A stretch of 64,000 bases of DNA. Origin: Cymbidium sinense (lineage: Eukaryota; Streptophyta; Magnoliopsida; Asparagales; Orchidaceae). Both the position numbers and the translations under genes were made by a program. Position 1 is the first letter of the stretch, and the number at the start of each line of letters is the position of its first letter. The notes under the pieces were generated by a model, which was given only the letters and a program-made list of their open reading frames with translations, had not been told where the DNA came from and made no database searches. The stretch is taken from NCBI GenBank assembly GCA_021442155.1, contig CM038221.1:77206494-77270493 (forward strand), given 5' to 3'. Shown here one piece after another: positions 11,673 through 25,560 of this stretch.

Positions 11673-12978
11673 ATTTTCAATTCCTTTGCATATAGAAAAT
11701 AGATGTTTTAATTTAATGCAATTAGTTTGGCATTTTATTGTCCATCTAGCAATTAAAAAACACATAGAATGTCTTCTCACATGGATGGCTTATTTTATTA
11801 TTATTAATTTGGTATTTGTTTTTTTTGGAATGGGTATCCACCCAACACCCCACCCCATCTTATGGGTGGGGATGTCGTTACATCCCTCTGCGTCTCAAAT
11901 TCCACTTCCTATACTGACTTGCGGAGAGATTCCTCTAGCTTGCCACACCAACTGAAAGAGACGTGGGTTATTAATTTGGTATTTTATTCTATCACGCATT
12001 GTTCCACAAAATCTTTATTGATTGTCTTCTCCTTGCGATGGGGCCCTTTGCTATTTACTTCAACGGACGTGACAATTTCTTATAGCTGAAGGCATGAGTA
12101 AAGACTTAAAAGCTCTTAGCGAAAGCTTAAAGATAACTTTTTAATCATTTTGTTTAAGCAATATAAGTATATTTTGTACTTTTTAAACTTTGATATGTTC
12201 AAAAATGTCTAATTTGTTTTTCAATTCTACATCAAAGCTGAGAGTGGAAGACAGTTATGATATTCTTTTGCAAGAGAAAACAAAAATGAAATAAAGAATT
12301 TATAGAAATATACGTTATAGTATCTCCTTTCTTTCTCCCACTTCTATAGAGATAACCATTTTCATCAGTATTTTAGCAATGAAAGGTCAAGACTGAGTAG
12401 CAGAAGCAATTTCTGTACATGAAATTGCTATACTTGATTAATAAGGTGATCACTAATATAACTTAAGAGATTGAAATTTATTTCAAATATTTTATTAATA
12501 GAAATATAACATAATATACTTATTAAAAAAACTCCCCTCTTCAATGACAACTATCTATACAAGTAATATTTTAATCAGGTTATTAGAACTATAGAAAAAT
12601 ATTTTAAATATTAGGATTCTGAAGATAAGCGGCTTTCGGCACATTCTGGAGTTGGTATTATCGCAACGTCATGGAGCCAATCAGATGCGTGCAGCTTCTA
12701 TCTCATGCAATTAAGCTGCTGATCTTAATAGAATATAAAAGTAATTTTGAATAGTAGAAGATTAGATGGCTGAGACAAAGCTTTGATAATAAAATTTGAT
12801 ATTTATGTACAGTTAGATCCTCAGGTGAACATTGAAGAGAAAGAAATTTAGTGGTTATTTCTCACATTTCTCTCACATTTATTTTCATATAATATATATA
12901 TATTGCTTTAAAGTTACAGATTCTAAGAAAATATATATTATTATTTGTATAACATATGCATAATGAAAGAATAGTATA

Positions 12979-12979
<1 letters not shown>
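11673..12979. other. Intergenic DNA with a short GC-rich hairpin
   Basis: Contains a stem of CACCCCAT and ATGGGTGGGG near 11850-11872. A GC-richer patch lies at 12620-12720. Neither gives a recognisable exon. The frames at 11686-12089 have no supporting homology. Confidence 0.5.

Positions 12980-13052
<73 letters not shown>
12980..13052. repeat. (AT)n microsatellite
   Basis: About 73 bp of uninterrupted AT. It accounts for the Ile/Tyr frame at 12862-13062. Confidence 0.97.
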
Positions 13053-13054
<2 letters not shown>

Positions 13055-13836
13055 AGGTTCAACTTTGCAAGCCTGTGCAGACAAAATGAATATCTGAATT
13101 TTTAACCCAAATCAACTGAACACTAATTTATTTATATTTTAAATTTTGATTGTGAGTGAACAATAATCTGATTAGGTGGGTAAGAAAATAAATAAATAAA
13201 TAAAAAGTATATTCTAAAATTCTGAAACAAAAAATAAAATAAAAAAAGAAGGCAGAAAGATCCTCGGCTTGTATGTTGCAGTACCATCATCGGTCTCTCA
13301 TGCTTCCATATATCTTGAAAATCAAATATGCTGCAGAGTTTCAGTTACCACAATCATTTCCACCATCTTCTAATGCTCCAGGTTCAAGCTGTCTTAAGTA
13401 CTCAATCTTCTTAGAAGAAAATGCTAGATCCTTGTTGCTATTCACATGGAGAGAAAAAATATTGAGAGACAGAGAGAGAAAGGAGGAAAAAACGAACATT
13501 TTGGGATAATATTTAAAGAAAGTTATTTCATAATGGATATCATTTTAAGCTTTGTAATTTATCGTTCAATATCTTTTAAAAAATATTTCTATTTTTTTAG
13601 TTTATTCATATATCATATAATTTATATATTTTTACCGATCTAAAACTTAAATATTAACATTATCTGTAAAACACTCAAATTTTTAACACCTTATCAAAAA
13701 TATCACTAATATTAAATTTTGTTAAGTGAAATACACCTTCTCAACTTTATATTTTGATAAGATTATGAAACAAATTATTAACTAAATAAATATTAAAATT
13801 TGAGTATTAGATATATATAAATACATTAGAATTATG

Positions 13837-13839
<3 letters not shown>
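13053..13839. other. Intergenic DNA with possible MITE
   Basis: 13620-13840 shows diverged inverted words (taaaacttaaatatt ... aatatttaagttt type) similar to the small MITE family listed at 33619. 13270-13440 is less AT-rich and ambiguous (see rejected items). Confidence 0.35.

Positions 13840-13879
<40 letters not shown>
13840..13879. repeat. (AT)n microsatellite
   Basis: About 40 bp of AT dinucleotide. Confidence 0.95.
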
Positions 13880-13882
<3 letters not shown>

Positions 13883-15541
13883 TTTTATGTGAGTGTGACA
13901 TATTTGATCTTGATAATGATGATAAAAGGCAAATAGAGAAAAATAAGTAGTTAAAAAAAATGAATGAGAGTGAAATTGATTACTATCTCTGAACACCATT
14001 TCATTCAGTCAAGTTGACAAATAATTTATGCTAAAGAGCTTTAAGTTGTTATATGAAAATTTCAATTGAAGTTATGTAAATCAACTCTCAATGGACGAAA
14101 AAATTGAAGCTGTTAATGAACTTGCCATTTGAACATGCTAATGAACTTTTGGAAAACTAATTGTAGAAGTTTTCAATAGATACGCAGGAACACGTTACAA
14201 AGTTCAATAAGAAATTCTTTGATGGGTTATTGTTCTTTGGTGGGAACCATATCTTTGCATAACCTTGAGTTTTATTTTTTTGAATGAAATTTGATAGATT
14301 TAGAGATTACTCGATTGAATTCTTATCAAGGTTCCTAAAGATTGATGGACTTTTATGGGGTTAGCAAATGGACATCACAAAATGATTTTCTCTAAATGCT
14401 TGATTACTCCTATTTGAATTTCATTTTCAAAATTAAGGACTCATCTTTTTAATAAAATTGTGCTATTTTATATTGACTTATTTATTTGTCAAATTGCTTT
14501 ATAGTATTAGCTAAATACGACTTTTCTAAACCATTAATACTGAGAGTTTTGATGAGATTAAATATAGCTTGTTAATTGCTTGAATCTAACTTAATTTGTT
14601 CTAATGAGTGCATGTGATTATTATCAAAAAATGTTATTAAAAAGAATCCTAAGTTCTACAAATACTACCACTTATTGAGGCAAGATGACTCAATCTATAG
14701 ATGTGTTCATAATCATTTGGATAATAATATAAATGATTTACTACAACCTTCCTAACATAGATTCTCAATGAGTTCTTGTAAATATGATGACTTCAATGCA
14801 TTATGCTTCTTTTCATTAGCTGGTCTCCTCCAAATTAGTTAGGATGATTTTTTTTTTGTTATGGTCCTATGGACCAACCTCATCCTACAATTATAGGGTT
14901 ACTTACTATTTCAAATCTAAGTGAACCCATACTTTGGAAGTGTAATTTTTTATTAAAAATTTAATCTTCCTTCTATTTCTCTACAAAAACTTCATTATAA
15001 TGTTATTTAAACTTAGGATTTTTTTTGTTTATTTTAAGGAGGCTTCTTAAATTGGCCAAAAAAAGAAACATTAGAAAAAAAAGTATCCATATTGTATTGG
15101 AGCATTTATAAACTTATTAGAGTGTAGTACATTTGAAGAAAAAATGACTATGGTTAACTTCTTCAATAATTTGGTTCCTTTTGACTTAAAAAAAAGAGAA
15201 AAAATATTAAATAAAAAATTTCCTAGATGAGAACAAAAGAAAAACAAACACAACAAAACTAAGCTCAAATAATGCCTATACATGAGGCAACAAAATGTAT
15301 AAAGAAGGTTATATCTAAAAGCATTTGAATAAGACAACTGTAATATCCAATTTATAGAATTCATGAGAAAAACAAATTTGTCTAGTTAAATCATAAATCT
15401 AAGAATATTAAAGAAGAAGAAGAAAAAATATTGTTAATCAATAAACTTACAAGAATATTAAAAGAAGAAATCATGTATTAAACTATAATCTTGTGGAGAA
15501 TTTATTGAAGCAAAATAAGAATATTATCAAGACTCAAGTAT
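13880..15541. other. AT-rich intergenic stretch
   Basis: No conserved frame, TIR or tandem array recognised on either strand. Confidence 0.5.
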
Positions 15542-15598
15542 GAAGAAGAAGAAGAAGAAGAAGAAGAAGAAGAAGAAGAAGAAGAAGAAGAAGAAGAA
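15542..15598. repeat. (GAA)n microsatellite
   Basis: About 19 uninterrupted GAA units inside a longer GA/AT-rich tract. Confidence 0.97.
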
Positions 15599-17373
15599 AT
15601 CATTAAAATTAAAATAATTAGGTTGATAATATAACATAATCAAATTGAGAATTTGACCAAAATAAGTATTCAATATTGAAATAAAGTAGAAATCATAATA
15701 ATCTAAAATATAAATTTTAATTTAGTTTTAGTAAAATTAGAATTAAAGCTCTTTATATAAATACAAAATAGACTTTAACCATCAAAATTTAGTAGAAATG
15801 CAACCATCATAAAAAATCTATAGTTTCTTAGTAAGAAATTGTATGCATAGCAGAATTTTTTCTTCTTGTGATCCTATAAGTAAGATAGTTGGCATGAGTA
15901 AAGATTTTAAAGAGATTACATCTCATATGAAACAATTCTTTTCAACTATACAATTTTTTAGTACATTTAGAAAGAAGAGAATTTTGAAAAATTTTAGTAA
16001 GATTTATTATGTGAATTATATAAAACATATGTAAAATTAGTGGAAATGCCCATAGATGCCATGACATCTTTGATTTTTTACCATCCACTAATGAGAATTT
16101 TTCATGCAAACATGGCATATTTGATAACACAACTTTTAAACCTTACAAAGTTCTTCTATCCAACTTTAAGAATCTAAAAAAATAGATGGGAATAAATAGA
16201 TTTATAAGAGATTATGTGTCTACTGTATTAGTTGCAGTAGGTGGGAGAGTTAAAAATATGAATATTTCAAATCAATTTTAGAAAGGTATTATAATCATTA
16301 TTAAAAGAGTAAAGAAGAAACTAAATAGCATCATTGGTGAAATAATTCACTCTAGCATTAGAGTTGCTACTAAACAAGGAAAAAATAAAATTTTTAGGGA
16401 GTTCAATGAGTGATTTTAAATTGATCAAATGATTTTGAAAAGGAATGATTTGCAGTCATGTTTTTTTTTGTAAAAAATGAGCTTGCAGTGGATATTAGCA
16501 ATAATAATATATAATGAATTTTTAAAAAATATGCTTGAGTTATACTATCTCTAAATCAATTTGGCTTTGTTCATGGCATGTAAAGTATCAAAAGAAGGGA
16601 GATATTGGATCCAAATCTATCTGTGGCTAAAGTAGAACCTCGGGAGAAACCTGAGAAGCAGAGTTAATGAAAATAAGAACAATAGGTAATTAAAAGAATG
16701 AAAAAAATAATTTATTTTATTATCCTTTAGATAGTCATAATACAAGAGGAGAAAATTTCTTTTGGTATAGAGAGAAAGAGAGAATAATGCTTAGGAGGAG
16801 AGAGCATGGCCTTTCTTGCACTAAGCTAACCAAAATAAGCCAAACACCTAAAATGGGTCCCCTACCACCCTTTTTATAATGTTTATGTGGAGGAGTAATA
16901 CAAGTGATGACTACAAATATAGTTGATCAAGTATGTAAAAAAAAAAACTCACCTAAATCTAAGGTGAGTTCATTGGTGAGTGATGAGCCACAGGAGTGTG
17001 TAATGGGTTGATTTCATGCATGGCTACTCTCCCATTATAAGGGGCTCTGGCTTGAGTTGCCTTGAGATGGCCATTCATCTCTAAATACTCCTTTGAGGGT
17101 AAGCCTATGTTGATGTTGTTGACTTGCATGTTCTTTCTTACTATGCTTGTGGCGAGTCTTTATCATTGGCAACTTACATATTTTATGTATACATTTAGCT
17201 CCCCAATTTTGGGTATACAATTAGCTTACTCTTTTGTAGAGACAACTCACAAAAAAAGATTAAAAGGTCAATTAGCTCATGATATATGTTGAAAAGAAAG
17301 GATAATTTTTCATTAAATGCTACATCACCTTTTGACTGGGTTCAATCTTTTGGTCTATCTCCAACTATTCAAG
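15599..17373. other. AT-rich DNA, possible old retroelement
   Basis: 16.6-17.3 kb has more balanced composition with purine-rich words and leads into a TATA box. No protein domain was recognised. Confidence 0.35.
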
Positions 17374-17387
17374 CTATATAAAAGGGC
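17374..17387 (+). promoter_or_regulatory. TATA-box candidate
   Basis: ctatataaaagggc is a strong plant TATA motif. The downstream sequence (17.4-17.9 kb) looks leader-like and precedes the 17888 frame. It may be an LTR promoter; this is motif evidence only. Confidence 0.4.
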
Positions 17388-17887
17388 AGCGCAAAATTTT
17401 ATAGAGCCTTTCATTCTCAACTAGATGTACACTCCTTTTTCATTCAAGTTTGTTATTGTGAGTATAACATACATACTTTTTATGGATTCTATGAGACCAC
17501 ACTGTGATATTGACTCTTTAGAATTGTGGCTAACCTCCCAAAAAAGCTGAAGAAGTCCAATAAGTTAATGAAAATCGCCACTATTCATGCATCATAGATG
17601 AGTTCTTCTAACAATATTGCCCCTAGAATGGTCATTGTTCCCACCAAATGTAGTGTTGCTGGGTCTTTAGCTTGGGAAAATATTCGCCCTTTGAGGGAGG
17701 AGAGCGTGCATAGGAGGAGGCCACCACTCCCCTTATTCACCACAAGAAGGTGGTGGTGAGAAGGCAAGTGGTCACCTCCCTTGTGACCAACATCTTAAAA
17801 TAGAGTTCTATCGAGGAGAGCTAATTTGGTTTCACTTTTATAATTTATGGTAGCATTCAACTAATAATGGCAAGTGTCTAGGAGGCA

Positions 17888-18181
17888 ATGGAGGGTGATA
17901 GTGAGCGCATCGTGTCTCCACTAGTTATTCGCTTGGATAGCTCTTGTTGTTATGAAAGGATGATTTATAGTTTTATGGGTGATCTGCTAAGCCAACGTCC
18001 GAGTGAAGTGGAAGTTTGTTTGTTCAAACAATGGCTCTCTTCTCTGAGGATTTTTCCCGTAGTTGATTGCCTAATTGAATTCTCCTTACCCATTTTTGAT
18101 GAGTTTATTTTTCATCATTTCAGAGTGACTTTAGACTCATTGCTAGTTGAGGTGGAGGCATCGAGTTTTGTCTTGATTTAG
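17888..18181 (+). CDS. Unrecognised 97-codon frame, possibly transposon-derived
   Basis: An ATG-started frame with ordinary amino-acid composition. The segment FSLPIFDEFIFHHFRVTL is reminiscent of the short hydrophobic-aromatic block seen in plant gag-like transposon proteins, but similarity is too weak to name it. Stops follow at once in the same frame. It lies about 500 bp downstream of a TATA box and 300 bp upstream of a LINE end. It may be a fragment or a chance frame. Confidence 0.25.
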   Translation: MEGDSERIVSPLVIRLDSSCCYERMIYSFMGDLLSQRPSEVEVCLFKQWLSSLRIFPVVDCLIEFSLPIFDEFIFHHFRVTLDSLLVEVEASSFVLI

Positions 18182-18478
18182 GGGTTGACTTACGGGGAGA
18201 GCCGCCTAAGATGATTGCCAGTTGGGTCACTTCACATCCATTAACATCTAAGAGATGTTGGCGAGTTTATCTCCTTACAATAATGCATCTGAGAGGAATG
18301 CATCAACTCCCCTTGTAACAACTGATTCTATAGTAATTTGATCTAGTAAGACTCGCATATTAATTTTGTGACCATTGATTTTTTTATGTTGTGGAGTTAA
18401 TTTTATGTTTAGTTTATTCATAAATTTTTTTTATAATTTTAATGCATCGAGATTTACTTTACTGTTCAAGTTGGATGG

Positions 18479-19000
18479 TTGAAGTGGAGGAATGCATTTA
18501 GTCTATTGTGTGATAGAAAAGTACCGCTTAAACTTAAGAAAAATTTTTATAAGATGGTGGTAAGACATACAATGATTTATGGTGCAGAATGTTGGCCAAT
18601 AAAAGAGAAGCATAAGACTAAGTTAAGTGTTGCAGAGATGAGGATGCTCAGGTGGATGAGTGGCTTTACTCTTAGAGATAAAATGCAAAATGTGTATGTT
18701 CAAAAAAAAAAGTTGGAGTAGCTCTAGTGGTAGATAAGATTAGAGAGAGTCTCCTTAGATGGTTTGGCCACATAAAGCGTCGGTTGCCCGATGACCCAGT
18801 TAGGAGAGTAGATGCATTAGATTTGCCTTATGTTAAGAAGTGTAGAGGTGGACCTAAAAATATTGGTTAAAATGTATAAAAAATGACCTTAGTATACATG
18901 AATTAAATGAGAATTTGACACATAATAAGGCACAATGGAGATGAAGGATTCATGTAGCTGACCCCACTTAGTGGGATCAAGGCTTATTATTGCCGAGATT
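18479..19000 (+). pseudogene. LINE reverse transcriptase C-terminus, 5'-truncated
   Basis: The frame 18479-18721 contains LCDRKVPLKLKKNFYKMVV, YGAECWPIKEKHKTKL and VAEMRMLRWMSGFTLRDK. These are the conserved downstream segments of plant LINE ORF2 proteins. After a frameshift near 18720 the text continues as RWFGHIKRR and, at about 18940, the usual end over the RNA 3' region (ccccacttagtgggatcaag). No RT catalytic FADD motif or endonuclease is present, so the copy is 5'-truncated, as is typical of target-primed insertion. Confidence 0.88.
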
Positions 19001-20870
19001 TACCTTACTGTATTTAATTGAATTTTCAGGATATGTTTTATGCTTTATTCACAAATCATCCTCACCACATTCTATAGCATTTTTTACTTTATTTTAAGCA
19101 CAATTTTATCTATTTTATGAGCATCATAAGTATGAAAAATAAAAAAAAAATTATTGGAATTATCATCTTTAAGAAATTTGTACCTCCTTATAAAAGTGGG
19201 TTTTTTTACCATTTAGTATTTGTTTTACAAACCATTTTCACCAGTGTGTTTTGGGTATTATTTTCTAACCATTGACTATTTTTCCATAATTTTAGAGTTG
19301 TCATGTATTAATATATAAGAGAATCTATTTAAAATTATAATTGAAATATAATAAATTATATAATTACCATTATATCCCTTAATATATTAATTAATATAAA
19401 AGAATTTCATATATATATATATATCCAACCACTCTCTGTCATTTTCATCATTTCCCAAACATAAAAGTTTAAGAGAGAGAAAGGGAGAGGGAGAAGAGAG
19501 AAAGTGATGTCCGCAAGGTGTAGAGCTGATTTCGTCCGTCGGGCTAGTTGAAAAAATTATACAGCTCTAGACAATCTACTGCTTACTTACTATAGATTTT
19601 AGTTTCATTGCTTGTGTGTGTATATTTTTGACATTTTATTTGGTTAGATTTTGTACAAAATCCTATCTATGGAGATTTACAAATTTTTTACCATGTAACT
19701 TTTGATTTGTTATAGAATGAATTGTGCTAGACATATTGACATAGAAAAGAAAGTTTTCACCAGGCATTTTATATTGTATAGCATTTTTTATATTTGTGTG
19801 AGTATATTGAGCTTGGCAAAAATTGCTATAAAGATATGAAAAGCCACAAAATATTATTTTGGACATTGCATAATAATGATTTTATAAATTGTGATTGTTG
19901 ATATGCAAAAAAAATTTATCTAATTCTACTACTAGTTATACTTAATGATATTTATATATTTTCAAGCATGTTTGATAACATTTATATATGTTAAAAATGA
20001 TAATATTCAACCATAAGTATAAAAGTATATGTGTAAAAGGGGGAAAAAGGTTGGGAAGTGTAGGTGGCTGGATGACTGTATATTATGTGCATTCAAGTGA
20101 AGTTATAAGGCTGTGTATAAAATTATCTATTTGTGTTTTATTTATGTGAACAAGTGGAGGTATAAGTGGAAGTCAAGATATAAGGGGCAAATGGGAAATA
20201 TGAACATGTGGAGGTATAAGTGGTGAAGGGAAAACTATAAAATAATATAAATAAACAAAAAATTTATTACTTGTTATCTTATTTTATTTCTGGTATCATG
20301 TTGTTACACTGCTTGCAATAGATATTAGTTTTTTATACTGACACTATACTTGATTGACACAACTTGTGACTTATTGAAATATAATTTTAATTCATTCAAA
20401 GCACATTTTATTATTTATAAAATGATTTTTTTTTTGATAAATATCTATTCTTTTCTATTTTATGTATTAAAAACTATAGTAAATTTTGTGTAGCCTACTG
20501 AGCTATTGTTGGTCACCCTTGTTGTATTTACATATGTTATTTTAGGAAAGGGTAAGACTCGGGTTGAGTAGAGGCTTTTGGTTACTATCGAGAGCCTAAC
20601 TTTAGGTATGTTTCTATTTTAGATAGACTCTTTTGGTAGTCTTGATAGTATACATATTTTGTTGGTAAAAAAATCATACCATGATTGTTATTTTGAAGTA
20701 CATTTATGATATAATATGATGTGACTGCTTTTATTTTATGATTTTTTTGATGATAATAGTGGCTCTATTTTGTGTAATTAAAAAAATTCTTTCAAATAGA
20801 TCTTAGATATTTAATTAGCTGTTACCTTTTGACATGATGTGATCCATCTTGGTATGGCGGTTTACATTGG
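19001..20870. other. AT-rich intergenic stretch
   Basis: Contains a GA-rich patch at 19470-19510. No conserved protein signal. Confidence 0.5.
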
Positions 20871-20879
20871 GTTAGTTGT

Positions 20880-21760
20880 GACACCTAGAGGAGGAAAATG
20901 CGGAAGGGGACACAGTGCTTGACTCGACGAGCTCGACCTACATAGGAAGGTCACCATTTGAAGAAGAACTTAAGCTCATGAAAGCAAGAGCTAGGCGAGC
21001 TCAGATCCTTGCTAGAGGTAGAGTTGTAGTGAAGTGCATGTTACCGAGGCATAGTTTTAGAGACTTGGTGATAATGAGAGATGAGCTAATTTCTCTCTAG
21101 TACTTTATATTTGACTATATGTGGGAGATAGGAAGGCTCGACGATGAGTGGCACTCGAATCTCATTGCGAAATAGTTCAAAAAGTAGTAGTGGGGGTCAT
21201 AGTGAGCATGTTTGTAAATTTTTTGAAAGGAATAAATGAATATTTAAATACAAATTTTATCTCATACTCACCTATTCCTTTTTCGAGTGTTCTCCTGTCA
21301 TTGATCATTATGAGTCGGAATTCATTTATTATTATTTTGTTTTCATAACGATCGTTTAAAATTTCCAAAGAATTTTATAATGATTTCTTTGTTAAATGTT
21401 TGATGTGATGTCCAGGTTACTGAGCCATACTTACCACACCTATAAATGTGGTTTCATCGTGGGTAGTTGAAACTTTTATTGCAACCTTTCGCTAACCAAG
21501 CGATGTTCTTCTTTAAGCGAGTGCATTATACTTTCTCATTTGTTAAAAGTGAGTAACTTTGTTGGTATCTCTAAAAAAGCGATGATTTCGTTCATGCTGT
21601 CTAAGGTTAAGGAAGTTCTTGACCTTGACTCTAGAACAACAACTTTTGTCTTTCATAGCTATTGCCATTGCTATCCTGATTATACAGTGAGGGTGGTTGA
21701 CTCTGATGGGAGGTTCAACTCGACCAAGTCGGACTAGTTGTGCATCCACTCGACCACTTT
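20880..21760 (+). other. Coding-like but unrecognised sequence
   Basis: 20915-21100 encodes a charged, Arg/Lys/Glu-rich frame (FEEELKLMKARARRAQILAR) and 21540-21737 another short frame. Base composition is less AT-rich than the flanks. The context suggests a decayed retroelement or captured gene piece. No family could be named. Confidence 0.25.
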
Positions 21761-22148
21761 AGACTCAGCTTCATGCTTTCTTTGCCTCACGAGTAGGTAG
21801 ATGTTTTGAATTACTTTGAGATTATAATGATGAGTATAACCAATTTTTTGATGATGTTGAGAGAGGGCTGATTACTGTGGAACTTGACTCTCTTCTACCA
21901 CATCTTCATCGTGAAGGGGGCTCATTGATGGGACATTTAGTTCTCGATTGCCCTGCTGAGAATATGAGGCATGTCCAACAAAATCAAGAAGTTGATCTAA
22001 GCTCTTATTTGTCAAAAGCTCGTCACCTTGACCTATACTAATAGTTCCTACCCTCTTCTTAGCGAGTAAGGTAGTCACCTCTGGGATGAATGCTAAATTG
22101 GATGGGGTGTTCAAGAAAGTGATTGATAAGATTTTGAATATTAGTTAC

Positions 22149-25100
22149 TGTTGACCTCACTTTTGGAGTGAGCTCTCAACTTCCTCAGCATAGATCTAGG
22201 ACTCTCATTGACACTAAGAGTTCCTTAGTCTTTAAGACACTTCTAGTGATTAGGTGAACACTTAACCTAACCCTAGAGACTTAGAAGAGTTAGCCATAGG
22301 AATGGGTTATGCTATAGGGATTTATGAAGACTTGCCTACCCTATAGCCCAAACCCAATCCTTGCTTCCCTCTTTCAAACCCAAACCTCAAATTCAAAATT
22401 CCAAACCCCAAAATCAAATCCAACAATCAAATGATTGAAATCCATCACTAAATTAAAACTTTGAATTCCCTAAGCCTTTGATTTTATCTTATGGACGTAG
22501 CCTTAACCAAATCCAAATCAACCCCAATCCAATTGATTTTCTAAATTATTAAATTTAATCACAAAATAAATTCTAAATCATGAATCAATTCCAAACTCCA
22601 AATGATTGAAACTCATGATTAAGTCCAAATTCTAAAATCTTTCCCTAAGCCATATGAATCACCTTCATATGCTTAGCTAAACTCCTTTAAACCAACTCAA
22701 GCTTGGTTGATTTCTTTATAAATCAATCATTCTTGATTTATATTCACAAATATTAGTGAAATCCAAATTTAAACCATTCAAATCAAATCAAAATGAATCA
22801 AATCAAATCAAGACCCTTCTTAAGTCCTATGAACTCACATCCATAAACCTAATCAAATCTTGATCCAAATCAACTCAAACATGATTAATTCCTTCATAAA
22901 TCAATCATTCCTTCATTTATACACATAAATATAAATGAAACCCACCCTCCAATGACCAAAAATAAACCAAACTAAATCATAACCCAAGTTAGCCCTTTTG
23001 ACCTACATCCCTAAGCTTAATCAAATTTGCTTCCAAATCACTCCAAACTCAAGTGATTTTCTCATAACCATTTATATCTTCATTTATATTCACAAATATA
23101 AATGAAATATAAATTTAAATGACCAAAACCAATGTCAAATGAAATCAAATTTCCAATCTTGTCCCTTTTAGCCAAACTTTTGAACTTGGCTAAATGAAAC
23201 CCAAATCAACTCAAAACTCATGGATTTCTTCATGATTAAATCATTCCTTCAATCATTGATCCAAATATAAATATCAACCATAATTATCAAACCAAATCTA
23301 AGTCAACCCAAATCAAGCCCAAATTGACCCTTTTGACTTGAAATTATCATATGAACCAAAACCCATTTAGCTCCAAACTAATTGTAATTGGGTTTATATT
23401 TCAATCCTAAGCTCATATGTGGGTTCAACTAAACTTGAATCAAACATTGATCAAGCCAATCGACCCATTTAGGCTCACTTGACCTAAATTGACCTAAAAG
23501 ACCTTTTTGAGCCAAGTTATAATCCAACCCAAATTGGATTGAACTAAGCCCATCTAAATCTCAATCATGATCAACAATCATCATGAGGTGATCAACCACC
23601 TTGAATTGGGTCAAACCAAGTCAAACTTAGCCTTTGATCAAGTCAACATTTAGCCCAAATGAAACCCAAACTAGCCAAAATCCATCATGTGCCAAATTGA
23701 TTGAAACCATTGACTCAAACCCATTCATAATCTATGTTTTGAATATGACCAAACCATCAATTGAGCCAAACCAAGCCTAATTGGCCACTTGGCTAAGTTG
23801 ACCCAAATTAGCCTAAAAAGCCAAAATAGGTCAAATCATGATTTAATATAATTTGAATGCAACCAATGGCTCAAGTTCATTCCAAATCACTTATTGAACT
23901 TGGCCAAAGCCATGATTGAGCCCAAGTTGACCAATTGGTCAACTTGACCCAACCTAGCCCAAATTGACCTAGACGATCAAATTGACCAAAATTCAAATTG
24001 ATTCTAAATTAAACCAAACCAAAGCCTACAATCATTTTCAATTAACCAATTAAACTTAATTCAACACCTAACCCAATCCAATTTGGTCAAATTCGTCAAC
24101 TTGACCAATTTGACCCTTTTGAATCCAAATGAGTCAAATCCAAACCTAGACTAAACCAATCCAAATTAATTGAACCAAAATATCCCAAATCATCATATGA
24201 ACCTAACCCAAGCTTGGTTTGACCCAATTTGACTAATTGGTCAACCCAACACAACCTAGCCCAAATGAAACCCATTTTGACCAATCCAAGCCAAACTACT
24301 CAAATCCAACTTGGGATTTTATGGGCTGGCCTAACTTCACTTAAACTCACCCTAGGTCATCCTAAGACCTCCCTAAAGCCAAGTGGGCCCCACCAAGAGA
24401 ATTAGACATCAAACCATAGAATTTAAACTCTAAAACCATTGGATCCCAAAGTCAACCTTTCCATCCCCATTTTCATTAGACTCCATGGAACCTTCTCCTG
24501 ATCCACCTAGCCAACCTAACTCACCCTAGGTCGGCCAAAAACCTTTGGGAGGTGAGTTGACTCACCTCCAACCCAAATCGAGCACCCATTGGACCCAAGC
24601 CTTTGCATCCTTGCACAAAGGGTCCATGGCAGCCCCCCATCATTCCTTCCATCCCTAGCGTGCCACCCTGACTTGATGAAGACAAGTCCGACGGCCGGCA
24701 GTGGTCCTGAAAATCATGCGCACATTACCGTCCATCCATGATGGGAAATTGAGGGTTATACCTCTTCAATTCAAACACGATTTAACACACACTTGCATCG
24801 TGAGCCCTCCTAAGCCATTTTCAAAACCCACAAATTGATTCCAAGCCTTCCCGAGTGCTTCAAAATCTGGATTTCCCATTCCCATGCAAAGTCAAATAGG
24901 GGGAGGACAACCTCAAGCAATACTCCCTGGTTTCGCAATCAAACTCAAATTCCTCTTAGTGACACCATCACCATACCTTATCGAAGGCAACCGAACCAAT
25001 TCCCAAGCTTCCAAGCCACAGGAGGAGTGAGTTTGATCGCTGAGCCCCTTTCGTGCGTGGATTGTTGAGCCTTCCACACCAAATCAAGCTCAAAGCTCTT

Positions 25101-25560
25101 CAACAAGGCCTTGCCTTATCTAGGCAAAGCCACCTTGGCGTTGCACCACCGGACATTTGCTCTGGTGAGGTAATTTGACAAATTGAGCCTTGTATGGTGG
25201 GTTGGTCCTTTGTGAAGTAAATTCAAATTTCATGAAAAATTGACCATTGGATGTGTGCATCTTCCTTCCCCGAAGGTGTGGGAAAAATTTGGAGACAATC
25301 CGAGCTCGAGTGAGCTCAGATCGAATGAGGGAAGACGGATAGCATTCGTCTTTCGTCATTCGAAAATGGGATAGATCATGAGTCATCCATCCTGCGTGAT
25401 TGGGATGAACGGCTCTGATCAAATCCCGTAGTAGAGCCTTCGATTGCTTTCCTAAACTCTGGATCAAATCGTGGCCGTCCAATCTTAGATCGGACAGTCC
25501 ACAGAGAAAGCGCGTCCACCTCCGGCTGAGTAAGCGCACGGATGCGACTACTTATATTCA
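22149..25560 (+). mobile_element. LTR-like repeat R1 (G-poor), possible solo LTR
   Basis: Homology with the 48486 copy starts abruptly at TGTTGACC, the expected TG start of an LTR. The first 250 bp align well (ttttggagtgag, cttagaagggttaaccata). About 2 kb of strongly G-depleted, A/C-rich sequence built from aaatcaaac, ttgacc and ccaaatt words follows, then a mixed-composition part (24.3-25.56 kb). No gag, pol or primer-binding site was found, so a solo LTR or truncated element is likely. The 3' border (near 25560) and target-site duplication are not established. Confidence 0.55.

Noticed and set aside
13273..13440. Possible last exon on the minus strand (IEYLRQLEPGALEDGG then stop)
   Set aside because: The peptide looks protein-like, but no upstream exon or family could be identified, so it stays unannotated.
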